DNA of 37,244 nt, from NCBI GenBank assembly GCA_045616485.1, contig JAZLGU010000011.1, positions 1 through 37,244 of the forward strand, given 5' to 3'. This DNA comes from RGIG3528 sp045616485. GTDB taxonomy: Bacteria; Bacillota; Clostridia; Lachnospirales; Lachnospiraceae. The position numbers were made by a program, and so were the translations under genes. The notes under the pieces were generated by a model, which was not told the DNA's origin, searched no databases, and saw nothing but the letters and a program-made list of their open reading frames with translations. Below, piece after piece: positions 16,927-25,215 of the stretch. The first letter of the stretch is position 1, and each line of letters starts with the position of its first letter.

Positions 16927-18591
16927 CTAATTATTTTTAGTCTGACTGAAGTATTCTTTAATCATATCTTTCATTTCATCGGGAATAGCTGTATTACTCA
17001 TATCGCTATTTGCCTGCTTTTCATAGGCCGCATGAACCTGATCATAAGTAACATTATCCCAGTCAGTGGTACCACCCTGACCATTTGTTATATCGGACTG
17101 GCCGCCCTCGCCTGTCTGACCATGCAGATATTTTTCCAATGTATCTGCATCATAGCTGATACTCTCGCCTTCCTTACCGTCTTTCTCCACAGAAACACTT
17201 CCACGATTCCAGCCCGACTGATTACCTGGCTGATTACCCGGCTGATTACCCGGCTGATTGCCCGGCTGGTCTCCTGGCTGATTACCCGGCTGATTACCCG
17301 GCTGATTGCCCGGCTGGTCTCCCGGCTGATTTCCCGGCTGATTACCCGGCTGATTACCCGGCTGATTGCCCGGCTGGTCTCCCGGCTGGTCTCCCGGCTG
17401 GTCTCCCGGCTGATTTCCCGGCTGATTACCTGGCTGATTGCCCGGCTGGTCTCCCGGCTGATTACCTGGCTGATTGCCCGGCTGGTCTCCCGGCTGGTCT
17501 CCTGGCTGGTCTCCAGGCTGATTACCCGGCTGGTCTCCTGGCTGGTCTCCTGGATGGTCTCCAGGCTGATCTCCAGGCTGGTCTCCAGGCTGGTCTCCCG
17601 GCTGATCTCCAGGCTGAGCTCCGGACTGATTGCCGGACTGATTACCGTTCTCTCCATCAGCTTCATTATTTATCTCATCTAATGTTTTATTAAATTCATC
17701 TTTGGCGTCAGTAATGTCTTTCCCTGACTCTGCTTTTTTAATATTTTCTTCTGCCTTGTGAAGAGCATCTTCCAATTTTTGCTGATACTTTTCCGGCAGC
17801 TCACCCTTGGCATCATTTGCCTGTTCTCTAATGTCTTTAAGCGCTTCCCTGATGTCTTCTTTAAGCTTCTTTTCCTCTTCTGTTAAGGTATGCTGATCTA
17901 TTAAATCCTGCAGCTTTACCTTAAAACGCTCCTGCAATTTATAAACTGCCTGTTCTGTGGGAGCTTTTTTAATATCTGTTACAGTATCTGCCTGTAATTT
18001 TTCCAAATCCTTACGAAGGGCCTCGTTATCAGGATATTTATCTAAAGTAGCCTTAGTAGTCTCTTTTATTTCTTTGATAACGGTTTCCTTAAGCTTTTGA
18101 AGCTCGTGACCTATCTCTGCCTTATCCTTAGCTAAAGTATTAATAGGGACACAAATACCCGTAGCCACCAATACAGCTGCTAACAGCACAGCCGGAATAA
18201 TCCTGACTTTTATTTTTATATTTTTGGTGCTAAAGGCCCCGGCATATTTCTCTGCATCTTTTCTTTGGATCAGAGTCATATAGTCATTTTCATTTCGCAA
18301 TTCGTATGCGGTAAGTACTCTGGAGTCCAGCCCTTTCCCGTCTATAGCCTTGGCTGCAGATGCCATATCAGGAAGCTTTATTACAGTCAGCACTACTGCT
18401 GCCACCAAGGCCAGTACAAGCACTGCTATACATATATAATTTACATAGAAAAACGGAACAATTAGAGAAATAAGCTGCAAAACAAGAGCCAGTAAGCTCC
18501 CTAATAGGAGACTGACCTGAAGACTCCATATTGCTCTGCTTAGAATCATTCTTTTTCTTGCAGATTTAATTTTTGAAAGAATTATTTCCAT
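16927..18591 (-). CDS. Membrane protein with 36 GDQP/GNQP repeats
   Basis: This 554-aa protein has three predicted membrane segments (about 23-45, 50-71, 131-151), then a highly charged helical region (155-312) likely to form coiled coil. An uninterrupted run of 36 tetrapeptides (316-459, mostly GDQP and GNQP) follows, then a 95-residue C-terminal domain ending IPDEMKDMIKEYFSQ. A tail of the form IP...(V/I)KEYF is, from memory, usual in proteins of MoxR/VWA operons. The repeat resembles wall-spanning or flexible linker sequences, so the C-terminus may be held away from the membrane outside the cell. The gene starts two bases after the permease stop. Length may vary between strains because the repeat unit is 12 bp and frame-neutral. 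Confidence 0.85.
   Translation of the reverse strand: MEIILSKIKSARKRMILSRAIWSLQVSLLLGSLLALVLQLISLIVPFFYVNYICIAVLVLALVAAVVLTVIKLPDMASAAKAIDGKGLDSRVLTAYELRNENDYMTLIQRKDAEKYAGAFSTKNIKIKVRIIPAVLLAAVLVATGICVPINTLAKDKAEIGHELQKLKETVIKEIKETTKATLDKYPDNEALRKDLEKLQADTVTDIKKAPTEQAVYKLQERFKVKLQDLIDQHTLTEEEKKLKEDIREALKDIREQANDAKGELPEKYQQKLEDALHKAEENIKKAESGKDITDAKDEFNKTLDEINNEADGENGNQSGNQSGAQPGDQPGDQPGDQPGDQPGDHPGDQPGDQPGNQPGDQPGDQPGDQPGNQPGNQPGDQPGNQPGNQPGNQPGDQPGDQPGDQPGNQPGNQPGNQPGNQPGDQPGNQPGNQPGNQPGDQPGNQPGNQPGNQPGNQSGWNRGSVSVEKDGKEGESISYDADTLEKYLHGQTGEGGQSDITNGQGGTTDWDNVTYDQVHAAYEKQANSDMSNTAIPDEMKDMIKEYFSQTKNN
17215..17646 (-). repeat. 12-bp tandem repeat, 36 units, coding for GDQP/GNQP
   Basis: The 432 bases are 36 contiguous 12-base units encoding G-(D/N)-Q-P. 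The exceptions are GNQS at both ends, one GAQP and one GDHP. The units at the N-terminal end are mostly GDQP and those at the C-terminal end mostly GNQP. Near-identity of neighbouring units points to recent expansion by slippage or unequal recombination. Open frames in other phases across this stretch are side effects of the repeat. Confidence 0.95.
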
Positions 18592-18593
18592 TC

Positions 18594-19586
18594 TTATCCT
18601 TCTTTTTTTGCAATTGCCTTCTGTTTTTTCTTTCTGTTTTTAACAGGATTAAGAGACACTGCTGCCAACCTTAACATACCATATGCAGCTACAAGCTGAG
18701 CCCCAAGGGCCAACACTGTCCATAAATTAGCTATAAAACAATTGCTGGACAGTCTGCCATCGGTAATCATTTCGATAAAATAGCCCATACCATCACTAGT
18801 ATACCAGAAAAAAGAAAATCCCAGGGCTTTTGATAATACATCGAAAGCTACCGTCACCGGACTAAAAAGTAATATTACCAGCGACCAGTCTGCATTAACT
18901 ATGGCATTGCCTGTAAGTTGTGGGAAATTATGCCAAATGGCAAAATTGATTTCACTTGCAATAGCAATAATGGTACCCACCAAACTGATACTTCCGAAAG
19001 TAACCATCAGTAAAACGATGTAGCAAATAACGCTGGCCGCATTGGTCTTTTTAATAAGGGTAGACATAAGTACGCCAAAAGCGCCCAGATACATAACACT
19101 GGCGATAAGTGCCAATAGAATACCTATTACTACGAAAAATGATACGCCACCAAAAAGGAAAACCGTAGATAAAAATGGCAGTGTGCTGATGACTAAAAGC
19201 AGTACATTGGCAATAGATGACCAATACTTTCCCCACACGATCTGCCAGGGAGTCATATTGGTAGTAAGAAGTACATCCAGCGTCTGCCTTTCTCTTTCAC
19301 TTGCAATAGCTCCCGCAGATACGGCAGGCGTTACAAAGAAAAGCATTACTGCTTCTATTATTATTACTGTGATAAAGTAAATAACAAAGGTACTGTTCTC
19401 CACACTGTAGTTGGATACTATATTGCTGTTTGTGGCAATCATGGTGATAATTGCCGCCAAAGCCAGAATGCTGTTCATTATCAGAATAATAACTGAATTG
19501 CCTACTCTCTTTGACTTTATCTGAACTTCTTTTATAAGAACAGCATTTCTAAAGCCCTTGCTTATTCGATTAGTTAGTTTTTTCAT
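18594..19586 (-). CDS. ABC-2 type transporter permease
   Basis: This 330-aa protein has about six hydrophobic segments typical of ABC-2 permeases. Between the second and third is the cytoplasmic motif GAIASERERQTLDVLLTTNMTPWQIVWGKY, described here by its ends GAIASERE and IVWGKY, which contacts the ATPase. The C-terminus is a Lys-rich tail. The ATG at 19586 is preferred: the protein then begins MKKLTNRISKGF and overlaps the end of the ATPase gene by 17 bases. A longer form from 19631 is possible. With the ATPase before it, it probably exports or moves a component of the MoxR/VWA envelope system; the substrate is unknown. Confidence 0.88.
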   Translation of the reverse strand: MKKLTNRISKGFRNAVLIKEVQIKSKRVGNSVIILIMNSILALAAIITMIATNSNIVSNYSVENSTFVIYFITVIIIEAVMLFFVTPAVSAGAIASERERQTLDVLLTTNMTPWQIVWGKYWSSIANVLLLVISTLPFLSTVFLFGGVSFFVVIGILLALIASVMYLGAFGVLMSTLIKKTNAASVICYIVLLMVTFGSISLVGTIIAIASEINFAIWHNFPQLTGNAIVNADWSLVILLFSPVTVAFDVLSKALGFSFFWYTSDGMGYFIEMITDGRLSSNCFIANLWTVLALGAQLVAAYGMLRLAAVSLNPVKNRKKKQKAIAKKEG

Positions 19587-20511
19587 TTCCGCTGCCCCCT
19601 TCCATAAGACTAAGAAGAACATCCTCAGCATTCTCAGTCTTTCTTACAAATCCAATTACAGGTATATCACTCATAACCAGGGCTTTAAGAAGAGCGGCAT
19701 CCCCTTCCAATTCAGACGATGTCATAAATATAATGGTATTACCAATCACATCAATATCTGTAATCTCCGGAAATTCTCTCAGCTTATTAAAGGCTTCTGT
19801 CGCCTTATCAAGTACTGTAAGCTCAGCGCTTACTCTACCCTTCTGCAGCTTAATTGCATCTGCTACAGAGCCGTTAAACATCATATGTCCATGGCTTATA
19901 ATACCAATACTGGTACACATCTCAATAAGCTCCGGCAGAATATGGGAAGAAATAACAATTGTCTTTCCCATTGCTGTCAGATTTTTAAGAATCTCTCTAA
20001 GCTCGTGACGTGCTTTAGGATCAAGGCCTGACGCCGGCTCATCCAGGAAAAGTATCTCCGGATTATGCACCAGAGCTCTTGCCAGACACAGTCTTTGTTT
20101 CATGCCTCGAGACAAGCCATTAACATCTGTATCTCTTTTATCTGACAGATTGACCAGCTCCAACAGATCATCCGCCAGCTTATCCGCTGTACTTCCCCAA
20201 ATATCGTATGTGGCTGCAAAAAATGTAAGATACTCATGGGCTGTAAGATTGTTATAGACTCCAAAAAAGTCCGGAACATATCCCACCTTGCTCATATCTC
20301 TTTTCTTTTCACCTACCACCTGCTCACCATTTATATAGACTTCACCTGAGTCTGCGCCCAGAAGGCCTACACAGATTTTCATTGTGGTCGTTTTACCTGC
20401 ACCATTGGAGCCTACAAAGCCAAAAAGCTCTCCATCACCAATAGTGAGATTCAGATTATCCAGGGCCTTATGACGGCCAAATCTTTTATTTAAATTTTTA
20501 ATCTCTATCAC
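19570..20511 (-). CDS. ABC-2 transporter ATP-binding protein
   Basis: This 313-aa protein has Walker A GSNGAGKTT, the signature LSRGMKQRLCLARAL, Walker B ILFLDEPASGLDP, and the switch histidine in VISSHILPE. The C-terminal 90 residues form the extra domain usual in ABC-2 exporters. The start is GTG, overlapping the stop of the preceding 870-aa gene in GTGA, which implies translational coupling. It drives the permease encoded next. Confidence 0.92.
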   Translation of the reverse strand: MIEIKNLNKRFGRHKALDNLNLTIGDGELFGFVGSNGAGKTTTMKICVGLLGADSGEVYINGEQVVGEKKRDMSKVGYVPDFFGVYNNLTAHEYLTFFAATYDIWGSTADKLADDLLELVNLSDKRDTDVNGLSRGMKQRLCLARALVHNPEILFLDEPASGLDPKARHELREILKNLTAMGKTIVISSHILPELIEMCTSIGIISHGHMMFNGSVADAIKLQKGRVSAELTVLDKATEAFNKLREFPEITDIDVIGNTIIFMTSSELEGDAALLKALVMSDIPVIGFVRKTENAEDVLLSLMEGGSGNEKTN

Positions 20512-23120
20512 TGCTCTATCCTCCTGTAAACTATCTCTGTGAGGATTTCAGTGATATTCCCCTCCGCAATAGATTCTGTTCTTGAATTAAAGCCCACGAA
20601 TACCAGCTTACTTGTAGTGACAATTGGAAGATTATCGTTTCCTATCATGCCGTTCAACATTCCCGGATAATAATAGCTCGACAGGCCATTAAGTCCATAT
20701 TCGTCAATAACGTATTTCATGGCATTAGATTTTGCATTTCTCTTTATTATGCTTTTTCCCCCTAGGCCAAGAACTACAGCCTCCCACTGCTCAGAGCTGC
20801 CAAGTACTTCTTTTTCCATTGTTTTTCTTGGATTGGTATTATACTGATTGTAAAAATTTACTGTCCCAACAGGCGTAAGCTTGGACAGGTCAACAGACTC
20901 ACCATTCTTCAGATGACCAATAGGTACAACACACGCATCTAAAAGGATGCAGCAATTATCCAAATCATAACCATAATTATTAGTGACGTGTCCGGTTAAA
21001 ACACCACAAGAATAAAGGCCATCAAACTCCACGTCTCCATGTTGGTAATTCTTTTCTGTAACGACAAAAGACTGATTGGAAAGGACCTCGGTATTTTTAA
21101 GGATAACCGTGTTGTTTCCGTCTTTTTCACTAAAAGCTATCTTATACTTTTTAATAGATTCATCAGAATAGACTCTGTACCCATCACTTGTATCAAAATA
21201 TCTGACACTGTGATCTTTGTTAAAATTAAGCTTGTAGGTCTTATTTTTAGGTAAAGTCACAGTACAGTAATTACTTACCAGTCCTGACTCGTCAGCAGCA
21301 TTTACCACTTTAACTACATTCATAACGGGCTTTACTGTTTTGGTAGAGAAGCTTACAAAAAATACGAGTACAGCCCCTGCCAATGCAAGTCCGCCAATAA
21401 TAGGCCAAAGGAGTAAAGACTTCTTTTTCTTCTTTAATACTGAATACATGGAGAAGCTGGTAATAATATATGCTACAAACACTAACAGGTATACCAGAAT
21501 CGGAACAGGATTGTTATTATGAAGATTGGCCAGGAGTGCTCCTGCATTCGGATTATTCTGGCTGCCGCCATTCCATCCCCAGGTATAATTCTGATAGGTC
21601 TTGTAGCGATACTGCATATCATTACCGATAAGAGCCGCCAATAAATTTGTTATGGACTTCGTTGCCCCCTTATAATTCACAAAGGGATTTTTGCTAAAGT
21701 CCATGGCCGCAATGGCTATATATCCTTTTCCATACTTCTTGTACTGGTATACATCGTGCTGTGCTTCCGCAGAAGTATTGCCGCCCACCACTTTATTTTT
21801 TGAAAAACTGTACTTCCAAAGGGAAGCATCTACTAATGGATACACCTCGCTTACAGGTGTTTTCTGCATCTCTTCGCAAACATGAAAACCTAAATATTGG
21901 CATGCCGCGTCATAAGAGATTTTGTACTGATCCATGATAATATCTGCAACGATTCCATTGTAAACCACCTGTTTACAGTAATTTTTAAATATCAGATATG
22001 ATTTGGAAGGTCTTCCTTTTTCAGCCTCTTCATACATACTCTTAAAGTCATCGGCATCATTCACCAATGCCTGCTCTCTCCATATGCCTGAATAAAAGAA
22101 ATTGTCTGCGAAATCTCCTACATATTTCTCCCAAAAAATCTGAAATAAATCTTCATACTTTTCTGTGTAGCCCAGAGTTACCGCATCATCTATTGTATCC
22201 TGCAACAACTTATAATAATCACTGTATGACATGCGTTGTCTCAGATCGTTTATCTCATAGCTGTAACTTGTGTATGTATTCTCAACGTCACCTATACTAT
22301 AGATATAATCGAACATACCACCATTTGTGATTGCGTCGGTATTGTTTGTGGCATAGTCGGTTTTGACTTTGATTAGGCCCTCATCTTTATACTTAAGCAC
22401 ATCGCTGAAGCCTTCTAAAGTCTTTTTGTAGGAATCTCCTGTTCCAAAAAGCAGTAACCCTCCATTGCTGGCCCAGTCCATAATAGCCTGCACCTGTCCA
22501 CTGCTTAACTGATCTGTGGAAAAATTGGAAATAATAATAACATCAAGACTTTCCATAGCCTCAAAATCATCATATACATCATCTACAGACAACTCTACCG
22601 TACTTAATATCAGATCAGAGAAATAATAATCATCCAATATTTTATTGCTGAGAATACGTGTCACTGCAGAATCATCTGACAGTATACCTACTCTCACATA
22701 ATTTCTGCTATTAGTAGCATTAGTATTAACAAGCTCATCCTGAACAGTCTTTCCCTTTTTGTCAGCAATAACTACTCTGACAAGACCTATATCGTTATAG
22801 AACATGGGGAACATCAGGACCTTCTTGGTAGCCCCTTTGGCCAGATTCAGTGGCTGCTCATACATGATGCCCGCATCACCTCCGGGAACAGTCAGCTGGA
22901 CACTGCCATTAAAATCAGCACCATTATTAGATATTTCAATCGTAACAGGTACATGAATATTTAATTCCTGGCGTCCATCATAGCCCATATTCACCTTAAT
23001 TGAAAAATGCTCTTTGCCATCAGCCTGAGCCTTTACAACAGGCGCCAACGCCGGAACAATCATTGCCGTCAGCAGAAAAAGTGCAATTATCTTTTTCATC
23101 CTTACTAAATACTTCTTCAC
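20508..23120 (-). CDS. Large exported membrane protein, first gene of the MoxR/VWA operon
   Basis: This 870-aa protein has a signal peptide (basic start, hydrophobic 11-29, likely cut after VKA near 31) and a beta-rich domain. A GATase-like fold (about 140-230, YVRVGILSDD and NGGLLLFGTGDS) is similar in outline to that of the two-VWA protein. A long unassigned part follows, then two membrane segments (539-561, 569-591) joined by a Lys-rich loop, and a C-terminal domain of about 270 residues outside the cell. I do not recognise the family. The start is GTG with GGAGG seven bases upstream; an ATG seven codons later is possible. It heads the operon, and its stop overlaps the ATPase start by four bases. 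Confidence 0.85.
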   Translation of the reverse strand: MKKYLVRMKKIIALFLLTAMIVPALAPVVKAQADGKEHFSIKVNMGYDGRQELNIHVPVTIEISNNGADFNGSVQLTVPGGDAGIMYEQPLNLAKGATKKVLMFPMFYNDIGLVRVVIADKKGKTVQDELVNTNATNSRNYVRVGILSDDSAVTRILSNKILDDYYFSDLILSTVELSVDDVYDDFEAMESLDVIIISNFSTDQLSSGQVQAIMDWASNGGLLLFGTGDSYKKTLEGFSDVLKYKDEGLIKVKTDYATNNTDAITNGGMFDYIYSIGDVENTYTSYSYEINDLRQRMSYSDYYKLLQDTIDDAVTLGYTEKYEDLFQIFWEKYVGDFADNFFYSGIWREQALVNDADDFKSMYEEAEKGRPSKSYLIFKNYCKQVVYNGIVADIIMDQYKISYDAACQYLGFHVCEEMQKTPVSEVYPLVDASLWKYSFSKNKVVGGNTSAEAQHDVYQYKKYGKGYIAIAAMDFSKNPFVNYKGATKSITNLLAALIGNDMQYRYKTYQNYTWGWNGGSQNNPNAGALLANLHNNNPVPILVYLLVFVAYIITSFSMYSVLKKKKKSLLLWPIIGGLALAGAVLVFFVSFSTKTVKPVMNVVKVVNAADESGLVSNYCTVTLPKNKTYKLNFNKDHSVRYFDTSDGYRVYSDESIKKYKIAFSEKDGNNTVILKNTEVLSNQSFVVTEKNYQHGDVEFDGLYSCGVLTGHVTNNYGYDLDNCCILLDACVVPIGHLKNGESVDLSKLTPVGTVNFYNQYNTNPRKTMEKEVLGSSEQWEAVVLGLGGKSIIKRNAKSNAMKYVIDEYGLNGLSSYYYPGMLNGMIGNDNLPIVTTSKLVFVGFNSRTESIAEGNITEILTEIVYRRIEQ

Positions 23121-23211
23121 TCAATAACCTCCAAATTATAACCGCATTTCCCTTTATTCAAAGGCTTCCTATAAGAATGCTGATTTAAATAAAAGCGGTA
23201 CTTCACTCCCA

Positions 23212-23240
23212 ATTTATAGTGTTACATTAATGTTAATGTA
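23212..23240 (-). promoter_or_regulatory. Candidate operator and -10 box of the MoxR/VWA operon
   Basis: A perfect inverted repeat TACATTAA-TG-TTAATGTA (23223-23240) lies just upstream of a minus-strand TATAAA (23217-23212), about 95 bases before the first gene. It covers the place where the -35 box would be, and no good -35 is visible, so a regulator bound here would control the promoter. The rest of the gap 23121-23330 is A/T-rich, with no gene seen. Confidence 0.45.
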
Positions 23241-23330
23241 TTAACAAGACTTACGCAACACTTATTTTTTTTATTCGGTTTCAATAAATTGTATTTTTTT
23301 ATAAAAATTTTAGTTTTTAGGTCGTTGGTC

Positions 23331-24530
23331 CTAGCCCGTATATCTAATTACGAATCTGCTTCCGGTATCTGTAGCTTCCGCCAATATATATCCCTTATCT
23401 TCTTTAACGATAGCTGCTGCCAGAGCCAGTCCTATTCCTACGCTGTCGTTATCAGAATTACTCCCCCTGTAAAAACGGTTAAAGGCATTTTGGGCATCTT
23501 CACTGCTTATGGGCTGACCATCGTTTTCTATAACAATCTCACTATAAAGTTCATAATTGTTATAGGCGACTGATACTATGGTAGCTGCATGTTCTATACC
23601 GTTTTTCAGAATATTGGTCACAGCCTCAGTCTCCCAGTACTGATCAAGATTCAAAGTAAAGCTTTCATCACATTTTTCTGAAAGCTCCAGCTTTATCCCT
23701 CTAAGATCACACAGGGCTCTTACATTGTCCATAGCACTGGCTACAATAAGGCCCACATCTACAGGCTTTCTGTCATATTCCACGGCATTAGCTTCAAATC
23801 TGGACAATTTAAGAAGAAGCTGCACCATCTGATTCACCTTATTCACATCCTTCTGGGCCCTGTTAATTATTACCTGTCTTTTTTCAGGAGAAATATTCGG
23901 GTAAGTCTCCAGATTTTCCAGACTGATGGAAAGAGATGTCAATGGAGTCTTTAGCTGATGAGATATATCAGAAAGAGAGTCCTTAAGGCTTTCCTTGTCT
24001 TTTTGGGAGTTTTCAGCTGTCTCCTTCAGTGTAATGGCCGTTTTATAAATCTCATTTTCCAATATGGAAATATGGCCTTCTTCCGAGGCGTTCATATCAT
24101 AATGATAGTCGCCCTTGTTGATCCGGCTTAGCTCCTCTGTTATCCTCCTGATACGGAGATTATTCTTTTTTTCCGCCATAAGAATATATATAATGGGAAA
24201 AAGTATCAGAAGAGCCGTCACTACTCCATTTATAATAAGAAAAGTCCTGAAAGCATCCCGACTGCTCTTTGTCCCACCTTCTTTATTTATGTCGATACCA
24301 AATCTTTTAAAAAAATTCTGAGAAGCCTGCCCCTCTGAATTTAGAACATCCATAATCTCAGCCGGAGTCATATCAGTTTTTTCCTCCAGCAAAAGGCAAA
24401 GTTTATTCATACAGGCATTATAATTTTTTTCATAAGTCCTATACTGAACCCTGCATAAAATAAGGGCTACTGCCAGTACCCCTATTACATAGCATATTAT
24501 GCAAATTTTTCTTGATGTTTTACTATTCAT
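23331..24530 (-). CDS. Sensor histidine kinase of the ABC transporter operon
   Basis: This 399-aa protein has two membrane segments (about 8-30 and 99-120) enclosing an external domain of about 70 residues, then a HAMP-like region. The H-box is SDISHQLKTPLTSL, the N-box is NILKNGIEHA, and the G-region is VGIGLALAAAIVKEDKG. The external domain is too large for a BceS-type kinase and too small for a known sensor fold. The start at 24530 is supported by GGAGC six bases upstream; the frame is open to 24599 but would then overlap the regulator gene. It is the last gene of the operon, after the response regulator. No strong terminator is visible after it. Confidence 0.9.
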   Translation of the reverse strand: MNSKTSRKICIICYVIGVLAVALILCRVQYRTYEKNYNACMNKLCLLLEEKTDMTPAEIMDVLNSEGQASQNFFKRFGIDINKEGGTKSSRDAFRTFLIINGVVTALLILFPIIYILMAEKKNNLRIRRITEELSRINKGDYHYDMNASEEGHISILENEIYKTAITLKETAENSQKDKESLKDSLSDISHQLKTPLTSLSISLENLETYPNISPEKRQVIINRAQKDVNKVNQMVQLLLKLSRFEANAVEYDRKPVDVGLIVASAMDNVRALCDLRGIKLELSEKCDESFTLNLDQYWETEAVTNILKNGIEHAATIVSVAYNNYELYSEIVIENDGQPISSEDAQNAFNRFYRGSNSDNDSVGIGLALAAAIVKEDKGYILAEATDTGSRFVIRYTG

Positions 24531-24540
24531 GCAAAAGCTC

Positions 24541-25203
24541 CTATCCCCGGTCAGCATCAATGCGATAGCCGATGCCTTTGACAGTTGTGATAATATCATC
24601 TCCGATTTTTTCCCGGATTCTCTTCATATAGACCGTTACCGTATGATCGTAAACATCATTACCGGTAGCCTGCCATATGCAGTCTATCACTGCATTTCTA
24701 CTAACTACCTTGTCATGATTTTCAAAAAGAAGGCATACTATCTTTAATTCCAGGCTGGAAAAATCTACCTTCTGCCCATTTTTTGTAACCTCCGCTCTGT
24801 CCACATCAAAGCTCACGTCTTTGCAAGAAATCAATGAATCCTGACGATTTCTGGCCATTACACGATTCACCCTGGCCATTAATTCTTTGGTGGAAAAAGG
24901 CTTGGTAATGTAGTCTTCTGCTCCCAGCTCCAGCCCTTTTACTATATCGTTTTCCTCATCCCTGGCAGTCAAAAATATGGTGGGTATGGCCCTGCTCTTC
25001 AAATCATTTTTGTAATAATCAAATCCATTACCATCCGGAAGTGATACATCAAGTAAAATCAGGCCTGGACGCTGGCTTTCCACCAGCATCCGGGCCTCCT
25101 TAAGATTTTTCGCAATATAGAGATTATACGCAGTGAGCTCAAATGATAATTTTAAGCCCTCTGCTATGCCTTCGTTGTCTTCTACCAAAAGTATTTTCTT
25201 CAT
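24541..25203 (-). CDS. OmpR-family response regulator
   Basis: This 220-aa protein has a receiver domain with acidic residues EDN (8-10), phospho-acceptor Asp52 in LLDVSLPDG and the conserved Lys in TKPFS. A winged-helix DNA-binding domain follows (DHTVTVYMKRIREKIGD). GAGGG lies just before the ATG, 12 bases after the permease stop. Members of this family bind direct repeats spaced about 10-11 bp. Such repeats overlap the promoter of this operon at 28592-28612, so autoregulation is likely. Confidence 0.93.
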   Translation of the reverse strand: MKKILLVEDNEGIAEGLKLSFELTAYNLYIAKNLKEARMLVESQRPGLILLDVSLPDGNGFDYYKNDLKSRAIPTIFLTARDEENDIVKGLELGAEDYITKPFSTKELMARVNRVMARNRQDSLISCKDVSFDVDRAEVTKNGQKVDFSSLELKIVCLLFENHDKVVSRNAVIDCIWQATGNDVYDHTVTVYMKRIREKIGDDIITTVKGIGYRIDADRG

Positions 25204-25215
25204 GTTCCCTCAAAT

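Noticed and set aside
16837..17682. Long plus-strand reading frame with repeats of the type ITRLIARLVS
   Set aside because: It is the reverse side of the 12-bp tandem repeat and has no ribosome binding site. The minus-strand frame has membrane segments, a start next to the permease stop and a meaningful C-terminal domain.
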